DNA of 64,000 bases, from the NCBI RefSeq assembly GCF_001625365.1, contig NZ_LJJF01000001.1:1674001-1738000 (forward strand). The letters are read 5' to 3'. Each line of letters begins with the position of its first letter. Position 1 is the stretch's first letter. Source of the stretch: Streptomyces sp. MJM8645. Its GTDB lineage: Bacteria > Actinomycetota > Actinomycetes > Streptomycetales > Streptomycetaceae. The position numbers were made by a program, and so were the translations under genes. Shown here piece after piece: positions 63,063-64,000 of this stretch. Under the pieces are notes generated by a model. It worked only from the letters and a program-made list of their open reading frames with translations, made no database searches and was not told the DNA's origin.

Positions 63063-64000
63063 TCATCCAGTAGGCCCGGAAGCAGTGGCAGCACCCTCCT
63101 GTGCATCGCCCTCAATTGCCCGGAGTGCGGCGACCGCAGCGGGCGCCACATTGGAGTTCACGGCCGCGCCGAGTGCGGCCAGCTCACGGATCACCGGCAG
63201 TGCGGGTGCCGCCGCCGGGCCGAACTGCCGCAACGCCGCCAGTGCCGAGCAGACGATCCCCCACTTCTCCGCCCGCACTGCCCGATCGAGTACCTCCTCG
63301 ACCGCCCCGAGCGCTGCCGTGCCCCCGAGGTGCCCCAGCGCCTGCAGCGTCGAGTTCACCTCCGTTTCGATCCACTGCTGGTCCAGGTCGAAGCCGAGCA
63401 GCCGCTCGACCAGACTGGGCACCAACTGCCCTGCCGCACCCGGAAGCCACTTCGCAGCCTGGACCGCCCGCCAGGCGTCGACCCCGCCGTCCAGCGCCAC
63501 CAGCAGACTCGGCAGCGCCCGCTCGTCACCAAGACGTGCCAACGCGAGGACGGCCTCCTGATGGGCCCGGCGCAGATGGCGCTGCGGGGAGGCCCACGCC
63601 TGTGGTCCGTACTGCGCGTGCTGGGCGGCGACGAAGGCGACCAGTACCGGGCGGGCCGGCTCGGGGACCGGATGGCAGGTGCCGAGGGCGGAGGCGGCCT
63701 CGGCGACGACCTCGGGGTACGGGTCCGCGAGTTGGGCGCCGATCAGCGCGACGAGCGGGCTATGGTCACCGCTCCGGGACTTGATGATCTCCGAGCCCAT
63801 CCGCAGGGCGTCCAGCCGGGTACCGGGATCGGCGCTGCGCAACTGTTCCGCCAGCAGCATCGTGCGCTCGGGCACCCGCGCGCCCAGAACCTCGTGGAAG
63901 GTGCGCAGCAGCCCGGTGACCGGTGAGTGGACCGTTGCGTGCCGGTCGAGGTCCTCGAACGCGGCGATGACCTCGACCGGTGCGCTGCCCGGCTCGATCG
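63063..64000 (-). CDS. HEAT-repeat protein, 5' end outside the window
   Basis: At least 312 residues, open to the right edge. Repeated helical pairs of HEAT/PBS-lyase type are visible: DPYPEVVAEAASALGTCHPV, HQEAVLALARLGDERALPSL, EVNSTLQALGHLGGTAALGA and GIVCSALAALRQFGPAAAPA. It looks cytosolic and scaffold-like; function unknown. An in-frame GTG at 63875 exists, but sequence upstream (EVIAAFEDLDRHATVHSP) is also coding. Confidence 0.85.
   Translation of the reverse strand, partial: IEPGSAPVEVIAAFEDLDRHATVHSPVTGLLRTFHEVLGARVPERTMLLAEQLRSADPGTRLDALRMGSEIIKSRSGDHSPLVALIGAQLADPYPEVVAEAASALGTCHPVPEPARPVLVAFVAAQHAQYGPQAWASPQRHLRRAHQEAVLALARLGDERALPSLLVALDGGVDAWRAVQAAKWLPGAAGQLVPSLVERLLGFDLDQQWIETEVNSTLQALGHLGGTAALGAVEEVLDRAVRAEKWGIVCSALAALRQFGPAAAPALPVIRELAALGAAVNSNVAPAAVAALRAIEGDAQEGAATASGPTG

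Overview
The window looks like chromosomal DNA of a filamentous actinomycete, most likely Streptomyces or Kitasatospora. The basis is very high GC, strong GC bias at third codon positions, many GTG/TTG starts, leaderless promoters and characteristic families: DUF397 with XRE partners, a TipA-like MerR regulator, PadR, SUKH-4, an imuA'-imuB-dnaE2 cassette, a DasR-type operator before a GH18 chitinase gene, and IS605-type TnpB. No tRNA, rRNA or CRISPR array was seen. The species is inferred, not proven.

Layout. 0-7 kb: a mycothiol-dependent-type DinB/MDMPI protein, then the SOS mutasome operon imuA'-imuB-dnaE2 (minus strand) with two LexA-type boxes at its 5' end and a divergent DinB-family gene. 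7.7-14.8 kb: a tandem SUKH-4 protein, a small membrane protein, EamA and MFS exporters with a divergent LysR regulator, a DUF2332 protein and a TipA-like MerR gene behind a MerR-type promoter. 14.9-20.4 kb: an ABC permease/ATPase pair divergent from a histidine kinase/response regulator pair. 20.8-29 kb: a 2-oxoglutarate oxygenase, a MerR regulator and a four-gene fatty-acid beta-oxidation operon (CaiB/BaiF, acyl-CoA dehydrogenase, fadA, fadB). 29-41 kb: acetyltransferases, a Fic-like/RHH toxin-antitoxin pair, an S41 peptidase, two ABC-F ATPases (one behind an apparent ribosome-sensing leader), a secreted trypsin-like protease, a nitroreductase and an aldo/keto reductase with a MerR-type promoter. 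41-48 kb: secreted proteins including the chitinase, an SDR/TetR pair and a lipoprotein.

48-64 kb is the most unusual part. A TIM-barrel-like gene with a TetR neighbour is followed by a non-coding array of five copies of a conserved box of about 20 bp alternating with four strong, nearly identical hairpins (49821-50336). Next come a DUF4240 gene, a 1003-residue DUF11-repeat surface protein, the remains of a deleted divergent regulator/hydrolase pair, and an unassigned two-gene unit resembling a secreted pretoxin plus partner. A membrane-protein gene downstream of padR is split by an IS605-type TnpB element. The window ends with small regulators of the XRE/DUF397 type and a HEAT-repeat protein cut by the window edge.

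A recurring feature is short-period tandem repeats in intergenic DNA, often on or just after stop codons. All starts and functions are read from sequence alone; no database search was run.
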